Source: Beijerinckiaceae bacterium (GTDB lineage Bacteria; Pseudomonadota; Alphaproteobacteria; Rhizobiales; Beijerinckiaceae). From it: a stretch of 64,000 bases of DNA. The stretch spans positions 124,001-188,000 of the forward strand of contig JAPZTO010000002.1 of assembly GCA_027532775.1 (NCBI GenBank), written 5' to 3'. The position numbers and the translations under genes are program-made. Positions within the stretch are counted from its first letter, which is position 1, and each line of letters opens with the position of its first letter. Shown here piece after piece: positions 50,844 through 59,928 of this stretch. The notes beneath the pieces are model-generated. The model was given only the letters and a program-made list of their open reading frames with translations, was not told the origin of the DNA and made no database searches.

Positions 50844-51521
50844 ATGGGTGAGCTGGGATTGCGGGTCATCTCCGCTGTCATCCTTGCGGGCATGGCTCTG
50901 GCCAGTGCCTGGTGGGGCGGCGCCGTTTTCGTGATCGTCTGGGGCGCGCTGGCCGGGCTGGTGCTGGTCGAATGGCTCAAGATCGTCTGGAGCAAGCCGG
51001 GCCGGCTGGTCTGGGCCGTTTCCGGCATCGCCTATGCGCTGGCCTTGTTCGTCTCGATGTGGCTGCTCCGGAGCGATGACCGGCTCGGTTTCGTGGCCGT
51101 GCTGTTCCTGTTCGCGATTGTCTGGGCCACCGATGTGCTGGCCTATTTCGCCGGGCGCACCTTCGGCGGGCCGAAGCTGGCACCGCGGATCTCGCCGAAA
51201 AAGACCTGGTCCGGCATGATCGGCGGGGTTGCGGGTGGCACGGCGGCGGGCCTTGCCCTGCTCGCTCTGGCCGGGCTGGACGTCCGGTGGATCCATGCGG
51301 GGCTGGCAGCCCTGCTCTCGCTGGCTTCGGTGGGAGGGGATCTGTTCGAATCGGCGTTCAAGCGCCATTTCGCGGTGAAGGATTCGGGCCAGCTCATTCC
51401 CGGCCATGGCGGCTTCATGGACAGGCTTGACGGATTCCTCGTGGCGGCGGCAGTGGCGGCCTTGATCGGCATCCTCCATGCCGGCTTTTCCGCTGCAGCA
51501 TCGGGCCTCCTCGAATGGTAG
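50844..51521 (+). CDS. cdsA: Phosphatidate cytidylyltransferase, short form
   Basis: A 225-residue membrane enzyme making CDP-diacylglycerol. The CDS signature SVGGDLFESAFKRHFAVKD followed by DSGQLIPGHGGFMDRLDG is at the C terminus. It is shorter than the 265-285 residues usual in the family, missing N-terminal helices. The usual next gene dxr is not present before rseP. Confidence 0.92.
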   Translation: MGELGLRVISAVILAGMALASAWWGGAVFVIVWGALAGLVLVEWLKIVWSKPGRLVWAVSGIAYALALFVSMWLLRSDDRLGFVAVLFLFAIVWATDVLAYFAGRTFGGPKLAPRISPKKTWSGMIGGVAGGTAAGLALLALAGLDVRWIHAGLAALLSLASVGGDLFESAFKRHFAVKDSGQLIPGHGGFMDRLDGFLVAAAVAALIGILHAGFSAAASGLLEW

Positions 51522-51648
51522 GCGGCCGCGCTTAACCATGGTGCACGAAAGCCGGCGCCGTTGCCTTGTGTTTGCCGCAACAGGATGGCACCCCTGTTAA
51601 CAGATTATTAAGCTTTTCTGGCCGTTCGCCAGTGTTCAGAGGTGCCCC

Positions 51649-52800
51649 TTGCCTGACGTTCTCAGTGTTGGATTGACCTGGTTTTCGGCGTTTCTCGGCT
51701 ATCTTCTGCCGTTTCTCTTCGTGCTGGCCCTCGTGGTTTTCGTGCACGAGATGGGGCATTTCCTGGTCGGGCGCTGGCTTGGCGTGAAGGTCGAGACGTT
51801 CTCCCTTGGCTTTGGCCCGCGTGTGGCCCGGTTCTATGACCGCAAGGGCACGGAATGGGCCCTCTCGGCCATTCCGCTCGGCGGCTATGTCCGGTTCAAG
51901 GGGGATGCAAACGCTTCCTCCGCACCTGATCACGAAGCCGCCGCCGCCATGACCGAGGCGGACCGGCACGATGCTTTTCCGCACAAATCCGTCGCGGCCC
52001 GCGCCGCGATCGTCGCTGCAGGGCCGCTGGCGAATTTCCTGCTGGCCTTCGTAATCTTTACCAGCTGCTTCATGCTGCTGGGCCGGACGCTGGTCGAGCC
52101 GATCATTGCCAGCGTGAACGAGAATTCCCCGGCCGCTGCGGCCGGGTTCAAGCCGGGCGACCGGGTCCTCTCGATCAATGGCCGCAAGGTCCAGAGCTTC
52201 GATGATGTTGCCCGTCGCGTCTCGGTGAGCGAGGGCGACACGCTGACCTTCCTTGTCCAGCGCGAATCGCGCGAGATCGATCTGGTCGGCACGCCGACCA
52301 TCTATTCCCGCAAGACCATTCTCGGCACGGATCGCCGGCCGGTGATGGGCTTTGTCGGCTCGCGCGAGGCGGAGCACCATTTCCTGAAGAAGTTCGGGCC
52401 GGTCGAGGCGGCGCAGACCGCTGTGCAGGAGATCGTCTTCGTGATCGACCGCACCGGCGCCTATGTGGCCGGGCTCTTTGCCGGCCGCGAGAAGGCCGAC
52501 CAGCTCAGCGGTCCGACGCGGATCGCCTATATCTCGGGCAAGGTCGCAGAATCAGGCCTCGGGCCGCTCTTCATGCTGGCGGGGATCCTGTCGATCTCGA
52601 TCGGCCTGATCAACCTCCTGCCCGTGCCGATGCTCGATGGCGGCCATCTCGTCTTCTATGCGATCGAGGCGATCTTTGGCCGGCCGCTTAGCCCGCGGGC
52701 GCAGGAAATCAGCTTCCGGGTCGGTTTCGCGCTGGTCATCATGCTGATGCTGTTCTCGACCTGGAACGACATCATCCATCTGACAGGACTTGCTTTCTGA
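51649..52800 (+). CDS. rseP: Site-2 intramembrane zinc protease RseP
   Basis: A 383-residue membrane metalloprotease that cuts anti-sigma factors and signal-peptide remnants. The active site HEMGH is at residues 33-37 in the first helix, with the second zinc motif near the C terminus (NLLPVPMLDGGHL). A single PDZ domain lies around residues 165-220 (ASVNENSPAAAAGFKPGDRV). The start is probably a TTG at 51649 with AGAGGTG upstream. The 127-bp gap from cdsA has TTGCCG and TGTTAA with 17-bp spacing near 51572-51600, a possible promoter. Confidence 0.95.
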   Translation: MPDVLSVGLTWFSAFLGYLLPFLFVLALVVFVHEMGHFLVGRWLGVKVETFSLGFGPRVARFYDRKGTEWALSAIPLGGYVRFKGDANASSAPDHEAAAAMTEADRHDAFPHKSVAARAAIVAAGPLANFLLAFVIFTSCFMLLGRTLVEPIIASVNENSPAAAAGFKPGDRVLSINGRKVQSFDDVARRVSVSEGDTLTFLVQRESREIDLVGTPTIYSRKTILGTDRRPVMGFVGSREAEHHFLKKFGPVEAAQTAVQEIVFVIDRTGAYVAGLFAGREKADQLSGPTRIAYISGKVAESGLGPLFMLAGILSISIGLINLLPVPMLDGGHLVFYAIEAIFGRPLSPRAQEISFRVGFALVIMLMLFSTWNDIIHLTGLAF

Positions 52801-52902
52801 GCGCGTTTGGCACAGTTCCCCGGCACGAATCACGGCGCGGCGCGAAAGCGTTGCGCCGCGATCACGCCGGTTAGGAAATCGTAACCAAGCTGGTCTTCTC
52901 GG

Positions 52903-52930
52903 TTGCATTGCCGGGATGTTTGGCTAGAAG
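52903..52930 (+). promoter_or_regulatory. Possible promoter of bamA
   Basis: TTGCAT (52903-52908), 16-bp spacer, TAGAAG (52925-52930), about 100 bp before the bamA start. Upstream there is a GC-rich inverted repeat near 52840 without a T-run. Confidence 0.4.
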
Positions 52931-53032
52931 CAAAGACCGGTGGTGATGTATCCTGCGGTACATGCCGTTCTTTTCGCGGGCGTTTTCAGACGTTTCCGCG
53001 AGGGCGGTCGAAGAATTGGGGTAGTGGACGGG

Positions 53033-55492
53033 ATGTCTGGTTTTTCTGTTGGCAGCAGCATGAATGCGGTCGTTCGGCGTGTCCTCCTCGCCTTTGCAGC
53101 CTTGTTCATCGCTTTCTCGGCGGTTTCCCCCGCTGCGGCACAGTCGATCTCGGTGCAGGGCAACAAGCGGGTCGAAACGGAGACGATTCGCTCCTTCCTC
53201 ACGCTGGCCCCGGGCGAAAGCTATACGCCCGCCCGAATCGACCAGGGCATCAAGGATCTCTTCGCGACGGGCCTTTTCTCGGATGTCCGCATCCGCCGCG
53301 CCGGCAACGGCATTGTCGTGCAGGTCGTCGAGAACTCGCTCATCAACCGCGTCACCTTCGTGGGCAATTCCAAGGTCAAGACCGAAGTCCTGATCGGGGA
53401 AGTGCAGACACGCTCCCGCGGGCCGTTCAGCCAGTCGATGGTTGACCAGGACGTGGCGCGCATCCGCGAGATCTATGCCCGCCAGGGGCGTGCCGCCGCC
53501 GACGTGAACGCGCAGGTCACCACGCAGGCCGATGGCCGCATCGATGTCACCTTCTCGATCCGCGAAGGCGACAAAACAGGCGTTTCCGCGATCGTCTTCC
53601 AGGGCAACCAGGCCTTCTCGAACTGGAAGCTCAAGGGCGTCATGCAGACGACCGAATCGAATTTCCTCAGCTTCCTCAAGAGCACGGACATCTATGATCC
53701 GGACCGTATCGCGGCCGATCTCGAAGCCATCCGCCGCTTCTACCTGAAGAACGGCTATGCCGATTTCCGCATCGTCTCGTCGGATGCGCAACTCGATGCC
53801 GCGCGCAAGGGCTATGTCATCACGGTCGTGATGGAAGAGGGCGAGCGCTACACCGTGGCCGGCGCCGAGGTCGAATCGCAGATCGCCGATGTCGATACGC
53901 AGCGCCTGCGCAGCTCGATCCGCACGCGCGCGGGCCAGACCTATAATGCCGAGGATGTCGAGAAATCCGTCGACGCGATCAGCCGCGAAGTCGCCCAGCG
54001 TGGCTATGCTTTCGCGCAGGTTCGTCCGCGCGGTGATCGCGACCCGGCTTCCCGGACCGTGAAGATCGTCTATTCGGTCGAGCAGGGCCCGCGCGTCTAT
54101 GTCGAGCGGATTGTCGTGCGCGGCAACACCCGGACGCGGGACTTCGTGGTCCGCCGTGAATTCGATATCGGCGAAGGCGATGCCTTCAACAAGGCTGCTA
54201 TCGACCGCGCCGAACGCCGGCTGCGCAATCTCGGCTTCTTCAAGACGGTCCGGATCAGCAACGAACCGGGTTCCGCGCCGGACCGCGTGATCATCAATGT
54301 CGATGTCGAGGATCAGGCAACCGGCAGCTTCTCGATCGCGGGTGGCTATTCGACTTCGGAAGGCTTCCTCGCCGAGGCATCGCTGCAGGAAACCAACTTC
54401 CAGGGCCGCGGCCAGTTTGTCCGCATCTCTGCCTCGAACGGCCAGAAGTCGCGCGGCGGCGAATTCTCCTTCACCGAGCCGTTCTTCCTCGGCCGCCGCG
54501 TCGCTGCAGGCTTCGATATCTTCACGAAGTTCACCGATGCATCGAGCTATTCGCGCTACCAGTCGCGGAATACCGGCTTCACGCTTCGCGCCGGGGTTCC
54601 GCTGACCGAGGAAATCTCGATCGGTACGCGCTATTCGCTCTATCAGCAGCGCATTACGGTGCCGAACTCGGCCAGCTATCCGTACAATAACTGTAACGGC
54701 CTGGCCTTCGCTCCGGCCCTGTCGAACACCTGTATCGCCGATGGCGAAGCCTCGGTGGCGATCAAGGAAGCGCGCGGCAGCACGGTCACCTCGCTGGTCG
54801 GCCTGACGCTGGCCTATAACACGCTGGACAATAACTCGAACCCGACGCAGGGCACGTTTGCCGAACTGAAGCCGGAAATCGCCGGTCTCGGTGGCGACTC
54901 GCGCTTCGTTCGCGCCGTGGCCTCCGCCCGCTACTACCAGTCGCTCTGGGATGACGTGATCGGCATGGTCAAGGTTCAGGGCGGTCATATGTTTGCCTAT
55001 GGCGACGACAGGCTGCGCGTGCTCGACCATTTCTACATGGGCCCGGACCTCGTTCGCGGCTTCGCCCCGTCGGGCATTGGCCCGCGTGACCGGAACAGCG
55101 ACTCCTCGGGTAACTCGATCGGCGGCACGACCTATTTCGGCGCGACGGCGGAAGTCACGTTCCCGATCTTCGGGATCCCGAAGGAATTCGGCCTGCGTGG
55201 CGCTCTCTTTGCCGATGCCGGTACGCTGTTCGGCTATAAGGGTCGCCGCAATTTCGACCTGAATGGCAATGGCGTCTCGGATTGCGTCGATCCCGGCACG
55301 ACCAACTTCCAGTCGGAATGCCTGAGCGTTCGGGATGAATCGAAGATCCGCTCGTCGATCGGTGCCGGCCTGCTCTGGGCCTCGCCGCTGGGTCCGATCC
55401 GGATCGACTATGCCTATGCGCTCACCCGGGTGCGGGGTGCCGGTGGCGACCGCCTCCAGGCGTTCCGCTTCTCCGGCGGCGCCCGGTTCTGA
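53033..55492 (+). CDS. bamA: Outer membrane protein assembly factor BamA
   Basis: An 819-residue precursor from the ATG at 53033; an ATG nine codons later is possible. The signal peptide ends near PAAAQ. Five POTRA domains follow (for example QSISVQGNKRVETETIR and PRVYVERIVVRGNTRTRD), then the 16-stranded barrel with the VRGF motif in LVRGFAPSGIGPRDRN and a terminal Phe. BamA inserts barrel proteins in the outer membrane. It lies between rseP and lpxD, as in most proteobacteria. Confidence 0.97.
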   Translation: MSGFSVGSSMNAVVRRVLLAFAALFIAFSAVSPAAAQSISVQGNKRVETETIRSFLTLAPGESYTPARIDQGIKDLFATGLFSDVRIRRAGNGIVVQVVENSLINRVTFVGNSKVKTEVLIGEVQTRSRGPFSQSMVDQDVARIREIYARQGRAAADVNAQVTTQADGRIDVTFSIREGDKTGVSAIVFQGNQAFSNWKLKGVMQTTESNFLSFLKSTDIYDPDRIAADLEAIRRFYLKNGYADFRIVSSDAQLDAARKGYVITVVMEEGERYTVAGAEVESQIADVDTQRLRSSIRTRAGQTYNAEDVEKSVDAISREVAQRGYAFAQVRPRGDRDPASRTVKIVYSVEQGPRVYVERIVVRGNTRTRDFVVRREFDIGEGDAFNKAAIDRAERRLRNLGFFKTVRISNEPGSAPDRVIINVDVEDQATGSFSIAGGYSTSEGFLAEASLQETNFQGRGQFVRISASNGQKSRGGEFSFTEPFFLGRRVAAGFDIFTKFTDASSYSRYQSRNTGFTLRAGVPLTEEISIGTRYSLYQQRITVPNSASYPYNNCNGLAFAPALSNTCIADGEASVAIKEARGSTVTSLVGLTLAYNTLDNNSNPTQGTFAELKPEIAGLGGDSRFVRAVASARYYQSLWDDVIGMVKVQGGHMFAYGDDRLRVLDHFYMGPDLVRGFAPSGIGPRDRNSDSSGNSIGGTTYFGATAEVTFPIFGIPKEFGLRGALFADAGTLFGYKGRRNFDLNGNGVSDCVDPGTTNFQSECLSVRDESKIRSSIGAGLLWASPLGPIRIDYAYALTRVRGAGGDRLQAFRFSGGARF

Positions 55493-55499
55493 GGAAACA

Positions 55500-55521
55500 G
55501 GCGGGCTCCGGCCCGCCTTTT
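55500..55521 (+). terminator. Terminator-like hairpin abutting the lpxD start
   Basis: A 7-bp perfect stem GGCGGGC (55500-55506), TCCG loop, complement (55511-55517) and TTTT. It begins 8 bp after the bamA stop and ends 2 bp before the lpxD ATG, where a ribosome site would be expected. Confidence 0.75.
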
Positions 55522-55522
55522 C

Positions 55523-56587
55523 ATGATGTCCAGCGTCCAGTTCTTTTCCTCACCCACGCCCGTCACACCGCGCCAGCTGGCGGAAGCCACGGGCGCCAAA
55601 CTGTCCGGCGGCGGTGACCCGGATGGCGTGCTGACCGGCATCGCTCCGCTCGAAAGCGCCGAAGCCGGGGCTCTGGCCTTCCTCGACAATCCGTCCTATG
55701 CGCGGTTCGCGGCCGAGACGCGGGCTTCGGCCTGCCTGATCTCGCCGCGCTTTGCCGAGACCCTGGCAGCGAGTTGCGTGGCCCTTGTCACGCCGGAACC
55801 CTATCGCGCTTTCGCCAAGGCGGCGGCCCTGATGTTCCCGGCGGCGCAGCGGCCGCAGCCGATCTTCAACAGCCGCGGCGTGGCGCCCGGCTGCTTCGTG
55901 CATCCCGATGCGAAGCTCGAATCAGGCGTCATCGTCGATCCCGGCGTGGTGATCGGCGCCGGCGCTGAAATTGGCCGCGGCACAATCATTGCCGCCAATG
56001 CCGTGATCGGCCCGGGCGTGCGGATCGGTCGGGACTGCGCGATCGGCCCTTCCGCCACGATCGTGCATGCGCTGATTGGCAACCGCGTCATCATCCATAC
56101 CGGCGCCCGGATCGGGCAGGACGGGTTCGGCTTCGCGATGGGCCCGCAGGGGCATCTCAAGGTGCCACAGATCGGTCGTGTCATCCTGCAGGATGATGTC
56201 GATATCGGCGCCAACACGACGATCGATCGCGGGGCCAACCGGGATACGATCATCGGCGAGGGTTCGAAGATCGATAACCTTGTCCAGATCGGGCATAATG
56301 TGCAGATCGGCCGCCATTGCGTGATTGTCGGCCAAGTCGGCATTTCCGGCTCGACGGTGCTTCAGGATTATGTCGTGCTCGCCGGGCAGGTCGGCGTGGC
56401 CGGCCATCTCAAGATCGGGATGGCGGCGCAGGTCGGGGCGAAATCCGGCGTGATGACCGATATTCCCGCCGGGCAGAAGTATTTCGGCATCCCGGCCAAG
56501 CCGGCCAAGCAGCATTTTCGTGAGGTTGCCACGCTCGGCAAGCTTGCATCCCGCCCCGATAAGGGACAGAAGTCCGGCCAGGACTAA
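55523..56587 (+). CDS. lpxD: UDP-3-O-acyl-glucosamine N-acyltransferase
   Basis: A 354-residue trimeric left-handed beta-helix enzyme that adds the second acyl chain in lipid A synthesis. The uridine-binding N-terminal domain ([15 protein letters not shown]) and hexapeptide repeats (from [19 protein letters not shown]) are clear; the catalytic His region is [16 protein letters not shown]. The first codons, ATG ATG at 55523 and 55526, follow directly on a terminator-like hairpin with no ribosome site. Confidence 0.95.
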   Translation: MMSSVQFFSSPTPVTPRQLAEATGAKLSGGGDPDGVLTGIAPLESAEAGALAFLDNPSYARFAAETRASACLISPRFAETLAASCVALVTPEPYRAFAKAAALMFPAAQRPQPIFNSRGVAPGCFVHPDAKLESGVIVDPGVVIGAGAEIGRGTIIAANAVIGPGVRIGRDCAIGPSATIVHALIGNRVIIHTGARIGQDGFGFAMGPQGHLKVPQIGRVILQDDVDIGANTTIDRGANRDTIIGEGSKIDNLVQIGHNVQIGRHCVIVGQVGISGSTVLQDYVVLAGQVGVAGHLKIGMAAQVGAKSGVMTDIPAGQKYFGIPAKPAKQHFREVATLGKLASRPDKGQKSGQD

Positions 56588-56645
56588 GGACGCGGCGTGA
56601 ACGGCCTCTGGGCCGCCCGCGGTTTGATGACCGGAGATTTGACTG

Positions 56646-57131
56646 ATGAGCGATATCGCCGTGCCTGCTGACGGGGCCCAACCGCGCGAGATCCAGACGC
56701 TGGACATCCTCAAGCTGATGGAATGCCTGCCGCATCGCTATCCCTTCCTCATGGTGGACAAGATCACCTATATGGAAGGGACTGCGAAAATCGTCGGCGT
56801 GAAGAACGTGACGTTCAACGAACCGCATTTCCTCGGCCATTTTCCAGGGCAGCCGGTCATGCCGGGCGTGCTGATCGTCGAGGGCATGGCCCAGACGGCC
56901 GGCGCGGCATGTGTCGCATCCGGTGAGGCCGGCGGCCGGGCGAAGGTCGTCTATTTCATGACGGTCGACAAATGCAAGTTCCGCAAGCCTGTCGTGCCGG
57001 GGGACCGCCTCGAATACCACATGACGCGGCTCAATCGCCGGCGCAATATGTGGTGGTTCAAGGGCGAGGCCAAGGTGGATGGCCAGCTCGTCGCCGAAGC
57101 CGAACTCGGCGCGATGATCGTGATTGACTGA
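56646..57131 (+). CDS. fabZ: 3-hydroxyacyl-ACP dehydratase FabZ
   Basis: A 161-residue hot-dog-fold dehydratase of fatty acid elongation. Active-site His is in [12 protein letters not shown] and Glu in [20 protein letters not shown]. The start at 56646 has GGAGA upstream. Location between lpxD and lpxA balances lipid A and phospholipid precursors. Confidence 0.96.
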   Translation: MSDIAVPADGAQPREIQTLDILKLMECLPHRYPFLMVDKITYMEGTAKIVGVKNVTFNEPHFLGHFPGQPVMPGVLIVEGMAQTAGAACVASGEAGGRAKVVYFMTVDKCKFRKPVVPGDRLEYHMTRLNRRRNMWWFKGEAKVDGQLVAEAELGAMIVID

Positions 57132-57146
57132 GGAGTACCGGGTTTC

Positions 57147-57962
57147 GTGAGCATTCATCCTTCCTCGATCATCGATCCTGCCGCGAAGCTCGGTGCGGGT
57201 GTCAAGATCGGCCCGTTCTGTGTGGTCGGGCCGCATGTCGAACTCGGCGACGGCGTCGAACTGAAGAGCCATGTGGCGATTGCCGGGCATACGACCATCG
57301 GCGCCGGAACGCGGGTCTTCCCGTTTGCCTCCCTCGGCCACGAGCCGCAGGATCTCAAGTTCAAGGGCGAGATCACGCGGCTGGAGATCGGCGCCCGCTG
57401 CACCATCCGCGAGGGCGTGACGATGAATCCCGGCACGGGAGGGGGCGGTTCGCTGACCAAGGTCGGCGATGACTGCACTTTCCTGGCCTACAGCCATGTC
57501 GCGCATGATTGCATCGTCGGCAACCATGTCATCTTCTCCAACAATGTGATGCTGGCCGGGCATTGCCATGTCGGCGATTTCGTCATCATCGGCGGCGGGG
57601 CCGGCGTACACCAGTTCGTGCGGCTGGGCGACCATGCCTTTGTCGGCGCGATGTCCGGCGTCGGGAGCGATGTGATCCCCTATGGCATGGCGGTGGGCGA
57701 GAGCCGGGCGGCCCAGCTTTCGGGGCTGAACATTGTCGGCCTGAAGCGGCGGGGCTTCTCGCTCGATCAGGTTCATGATCTGCGGCGGGCCTATCGCCTG
57801 CTTTTCGCACCGGAAGGCACGTTGAAGGAACGCGTCGAGGATGTGGCGAGCGAGTTCGGCTCCCATCCGCTCGTGCACGAGATCCTCGACTTCATCCGCG
57901 AGGGGGGCGAGCGCTCGATCTGCACACCGCGGGATGTCCGGACGAACGAGCCGGCCAGTTGA
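57147..57962 (+). CDS. lpxA: UDP-N-acetylglucosamine acyltransferase
   Basis: A 271-residue trimeric beta-helix enzyme, the first step of lipid A synthesis. Hexapeptide repeats run from SIIDPAAKLGAGVKIGPF, and the catalytic His segment is YSHVAHDCIVGNHVIFSNN, with family ending GLKRRGFSLDQVHDLRRAYRLLF. GTG start with GAGGAG. The stop overlaps or touches the lpxB start; lpxI is not between them. Confidence 0.96.
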   Translation: MSIHPSSIIDPAAKLGAGVKIGPFCVVGPHVELGDGVELKSHVAIAGHTTIGAGTRVFPFASLGHEPQDLKFKGEITRLEIGARCTIREGVTMNPGTGGGGSLTKVGDDCTFLAYSHVAHDCIVGNHVIFSNNVMLAGHCHVGDFVIIGGGAGVHQFVRLGDHAFVGAMSGVGSDVIPYGMAVGESRAAQLSGLNIVGLKRRGFSLDQVHDLRRAYRLLFAPEGTLKERVEDVASEFGSHPLVHEILDFIREGGERSICTPRDVRTNEPAS

Positions 57963-57967
57963 GCCCG

Positions 57968-59158
57968 ATGGCGCCGTTGCGCATCGCCATCGTCGCCGGC
58001 GAGGCTTCGGGGGATGAGCTTGGCGCCAGCCTGCTGAAGGCGTTGGCGACGCGGGGTGTCGCGGTCGAGGCGCGCGGCGTTGGCGGGCCGGTTCTCAAGG
58101 CGGCCGGGCTGGAAAGCCTTTTCGATCAGGCGGATATCGCGGTGATGGGCCTCGGCCCTGTTATCCGCCGCCTGCCTTTGCTGATGCAGCGGATCCGCGA
58201 GACGGCCGAAAGCATCATCGCCTGGCAGCCGGATCTCGTGCTGACCATCGATTCCCCGGATTTCTGCAAGCGTGTCGCGCGCCGCATCCGGGCCAGGGCA
58301 CCGGCAATCCCGATCATCCATTGGGTCTGCCCGAGCGTCTGGGCGTGGCGGCCCGGCCGGGCGCCGGCAATGAAGCCCTATATCGACGATATCCTCTGCC
58401 TGCTGCCCTTCGAGCCGGCGGCTCTCGCGCGGCTCGGCGGCCCTGTCGGCCATTATGTCGGGCATCCGCTGATCGAGCGGCTGGGTGAATACCGACCGCA
58501 GGATGCAGCGGAGGCTGCTGCCCGGAACGAGAAAGAGAGGGCGCTGGCGCTGCTTCTGCCCGGTTCGCGCCATGCGGAGTTGCAGCATCTCCTGCCGGTC
58601 TTTCTCGAAACGGTGCGCGAGACCCTGCGGCAAAGGCCCGGCTTGCGCTGGGTCCTGCCGACGCTGAAACGCCTCGAGCCGGAGGTGCGCCGCCGGATCG
58701 AGGCGGCCAATCTGCCGATCGAGGTTGTGGCCGATGACGTGGCCAAACGCGCGGCCTTCCGGCAAGCGCGGGTGGCTTTGGCCGCTTCCGGCACGGTGAC
58801 GCTGGAACTCGCATTGGCCGGAATACCCACGGTTGCAGCCTATCGCGTGGCCGGCTGGGAGGCCTTCATCGCCCGACGCCTGATCAAGGTGCCGTCGGTC
58901 ATCCTGCCGAACCTCATTCTCGACGAGCGGGCGGTGCCGGAATTCCTGCAGGAGGAAGCCCTGGCCACCCGGCTGGTGCCGGCCGTGCTGGCTCTTGTCG
59001 ATGACACGCCGGACCGGGCAGCCCAGATCGAGGCCTTCGCCCGGCTGGAGCGATGCATGCGCGATGACGGGGCGGGCCCGAGCGAGAAAGCGGCACGGCT
59101 TGTGCTTGACGTGTTGGCGAAACGTCGCAAGACAAGAGCCGGAAGCGATGAGCCATGA
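57968..59158 (+). CDS. lpxB: Lipid-A-disaccharide synthase
   Basis: A 396-residue glycosyltransferase (GT19) that joins lipid X to UDP-diacylglucosamine. The N terminus LRIAIVAGEASGDELGASLLKAL and the motifs IIHWVCPSVWAWRPGRA, LLPGSRHAELQHLLPVFLET and ALAASGTVTLELAL are typical. The ATG at 57968 is the likely start; a TTG at 57959, overlapping the lpxA stop, is possible. The DUF502 gene begins in its stop (ATGA). Confidence 0.95.
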   Translation: MAPLRIAIVAGEASGDELGASLLKALATRGVAVEARGVGGPVLKAAGLESLFDQADIAVMGLGPVIRRLPLLMQRIRETAESIIAWQPDLVLTIDSPDFCKRVARRIRARAPAIPIIHWVCPSVWAWRPGRAPAMKPYIDDILCLLPFEPAALARLGGPVGHYVGHPLIERLGEYRPQDAAEAAARNEKERALALLLPGSRHAELQHLLPVFLETVRETLRQRPGLRWVLPTLKRLEPEVRRRIEAANLPIEVVADDVAKRAAFRQARVALAASGTVTLELALAGIPTVAAYRVAGWEAFIARRLIKVPSVILPNLILDERAVPEFLQEEALATRLVPAVLALVDDTPDRAAQIEAFARLERCMRDDGAGPSEKAARLVLDVLAKRRKTRAGSDEP

Positions 59159-59922
59159 GCGGATTGATGCCTGACCCTGATGCGCCGTTATCGAGCAGCG
59201 CCAAGAGGCTGACTGCGGGGCAGCGCCTGCGGAACTATTTCCTGACGGGGATCGTCGTCAGCGGCCCGGTCGTCATCACCATCTATCTCTCGTTCTGGAT
59301 CATCAACTGGGTTGACGGCTGGGTGAAGCCGATCATCCCGCAGATCTACCTGCCGGAAACCTATCTGCCGTTCGCGATCCCCGGTTTCGGCATCCTCGTG
59401 CTCGTCATCGGCCTGACGATGCTGGGTTTCCTCACCGCCAACCTGGTCGGGCGAACGCTGCTCGATTTCGGCGAGACGCTGCTTGCCAGGATGCCGGTAG
59501 TGCGCGGGCTCTACCGCTCGACGAAGCAGATTTTCGAGACGATCTTCTCGCAGAGCGGCACGTCGTTCCGCACGGTCGGGCTGGTCGAATATCCGGCGCC
59601 GGGCTGCTGGTCGATCGTGTTCCTGTCGACGCCGCCAATCCCGGACATTGCCGGTGGCCTGCCGCAGGACGAGGATTTCATCTCGGTCTTCCTGCCCTGC
59701 GCGCCGAACCCGACGACGGGCTTCTTCTTCTATGTGGCCAGGAGCCGTGTGGTCGAGGTGCCGATCTCGGTCGATGATGCGGCGAAGATCGTGATGTCGC
59801 TAGGTCTTTTGCGGCCGGGTGACGAGGAGCCGCGCAAGGCCGCCCTTGACGCGGTCGACCGGCTCAAGGCCTCCGGGCGCCGGAAGCCGCCGCCAACGCT
59901 GCCGCCGCCCGACCCGGCCTGA
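59155..59922 (+). CDS. DUF502 family membrane protein
   Basis: A 255-residue protein with two N-terminal transmembrane helices (NYFLTGIVVSGPVVITIYLSF and FAIPGFGILVLVIGLTMLG) and the conserved MPVVRGLYRSTKQIFETIF and PTTGFFFYVARS segments of DUF502. Its function is unknown. It is coupled to lpxB and is convergent with recG 6 bp away. A Pro-rich tail (KPPPTLPPPDPA) ends it. Confidence 0.93.
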   Translation: MSGLMPDPDAPLSSSAKRLTAGQRLRNYFLTGIVVSGPVVITIYLSFWIINWVDGWVKPIIPQIYLPETYLPFAIPGFGILVLVIGLTMLGFLTANLVGRTLLDFGETLLARMPVVRGLYRSTKQIFETIFSQSGTSFRTVGLVEYPAPGCWSIVFLSTPPIPDIAGGLPQDEDFISVFLPCAPNPTTGFFFYVARSRVVEVPISVDDAAKIVMSLGLLRPGDEEPRKAALDAVDRLKASGRRKPPPTLPPPDPA

Positions 59923-59928
59923 GCCGCC

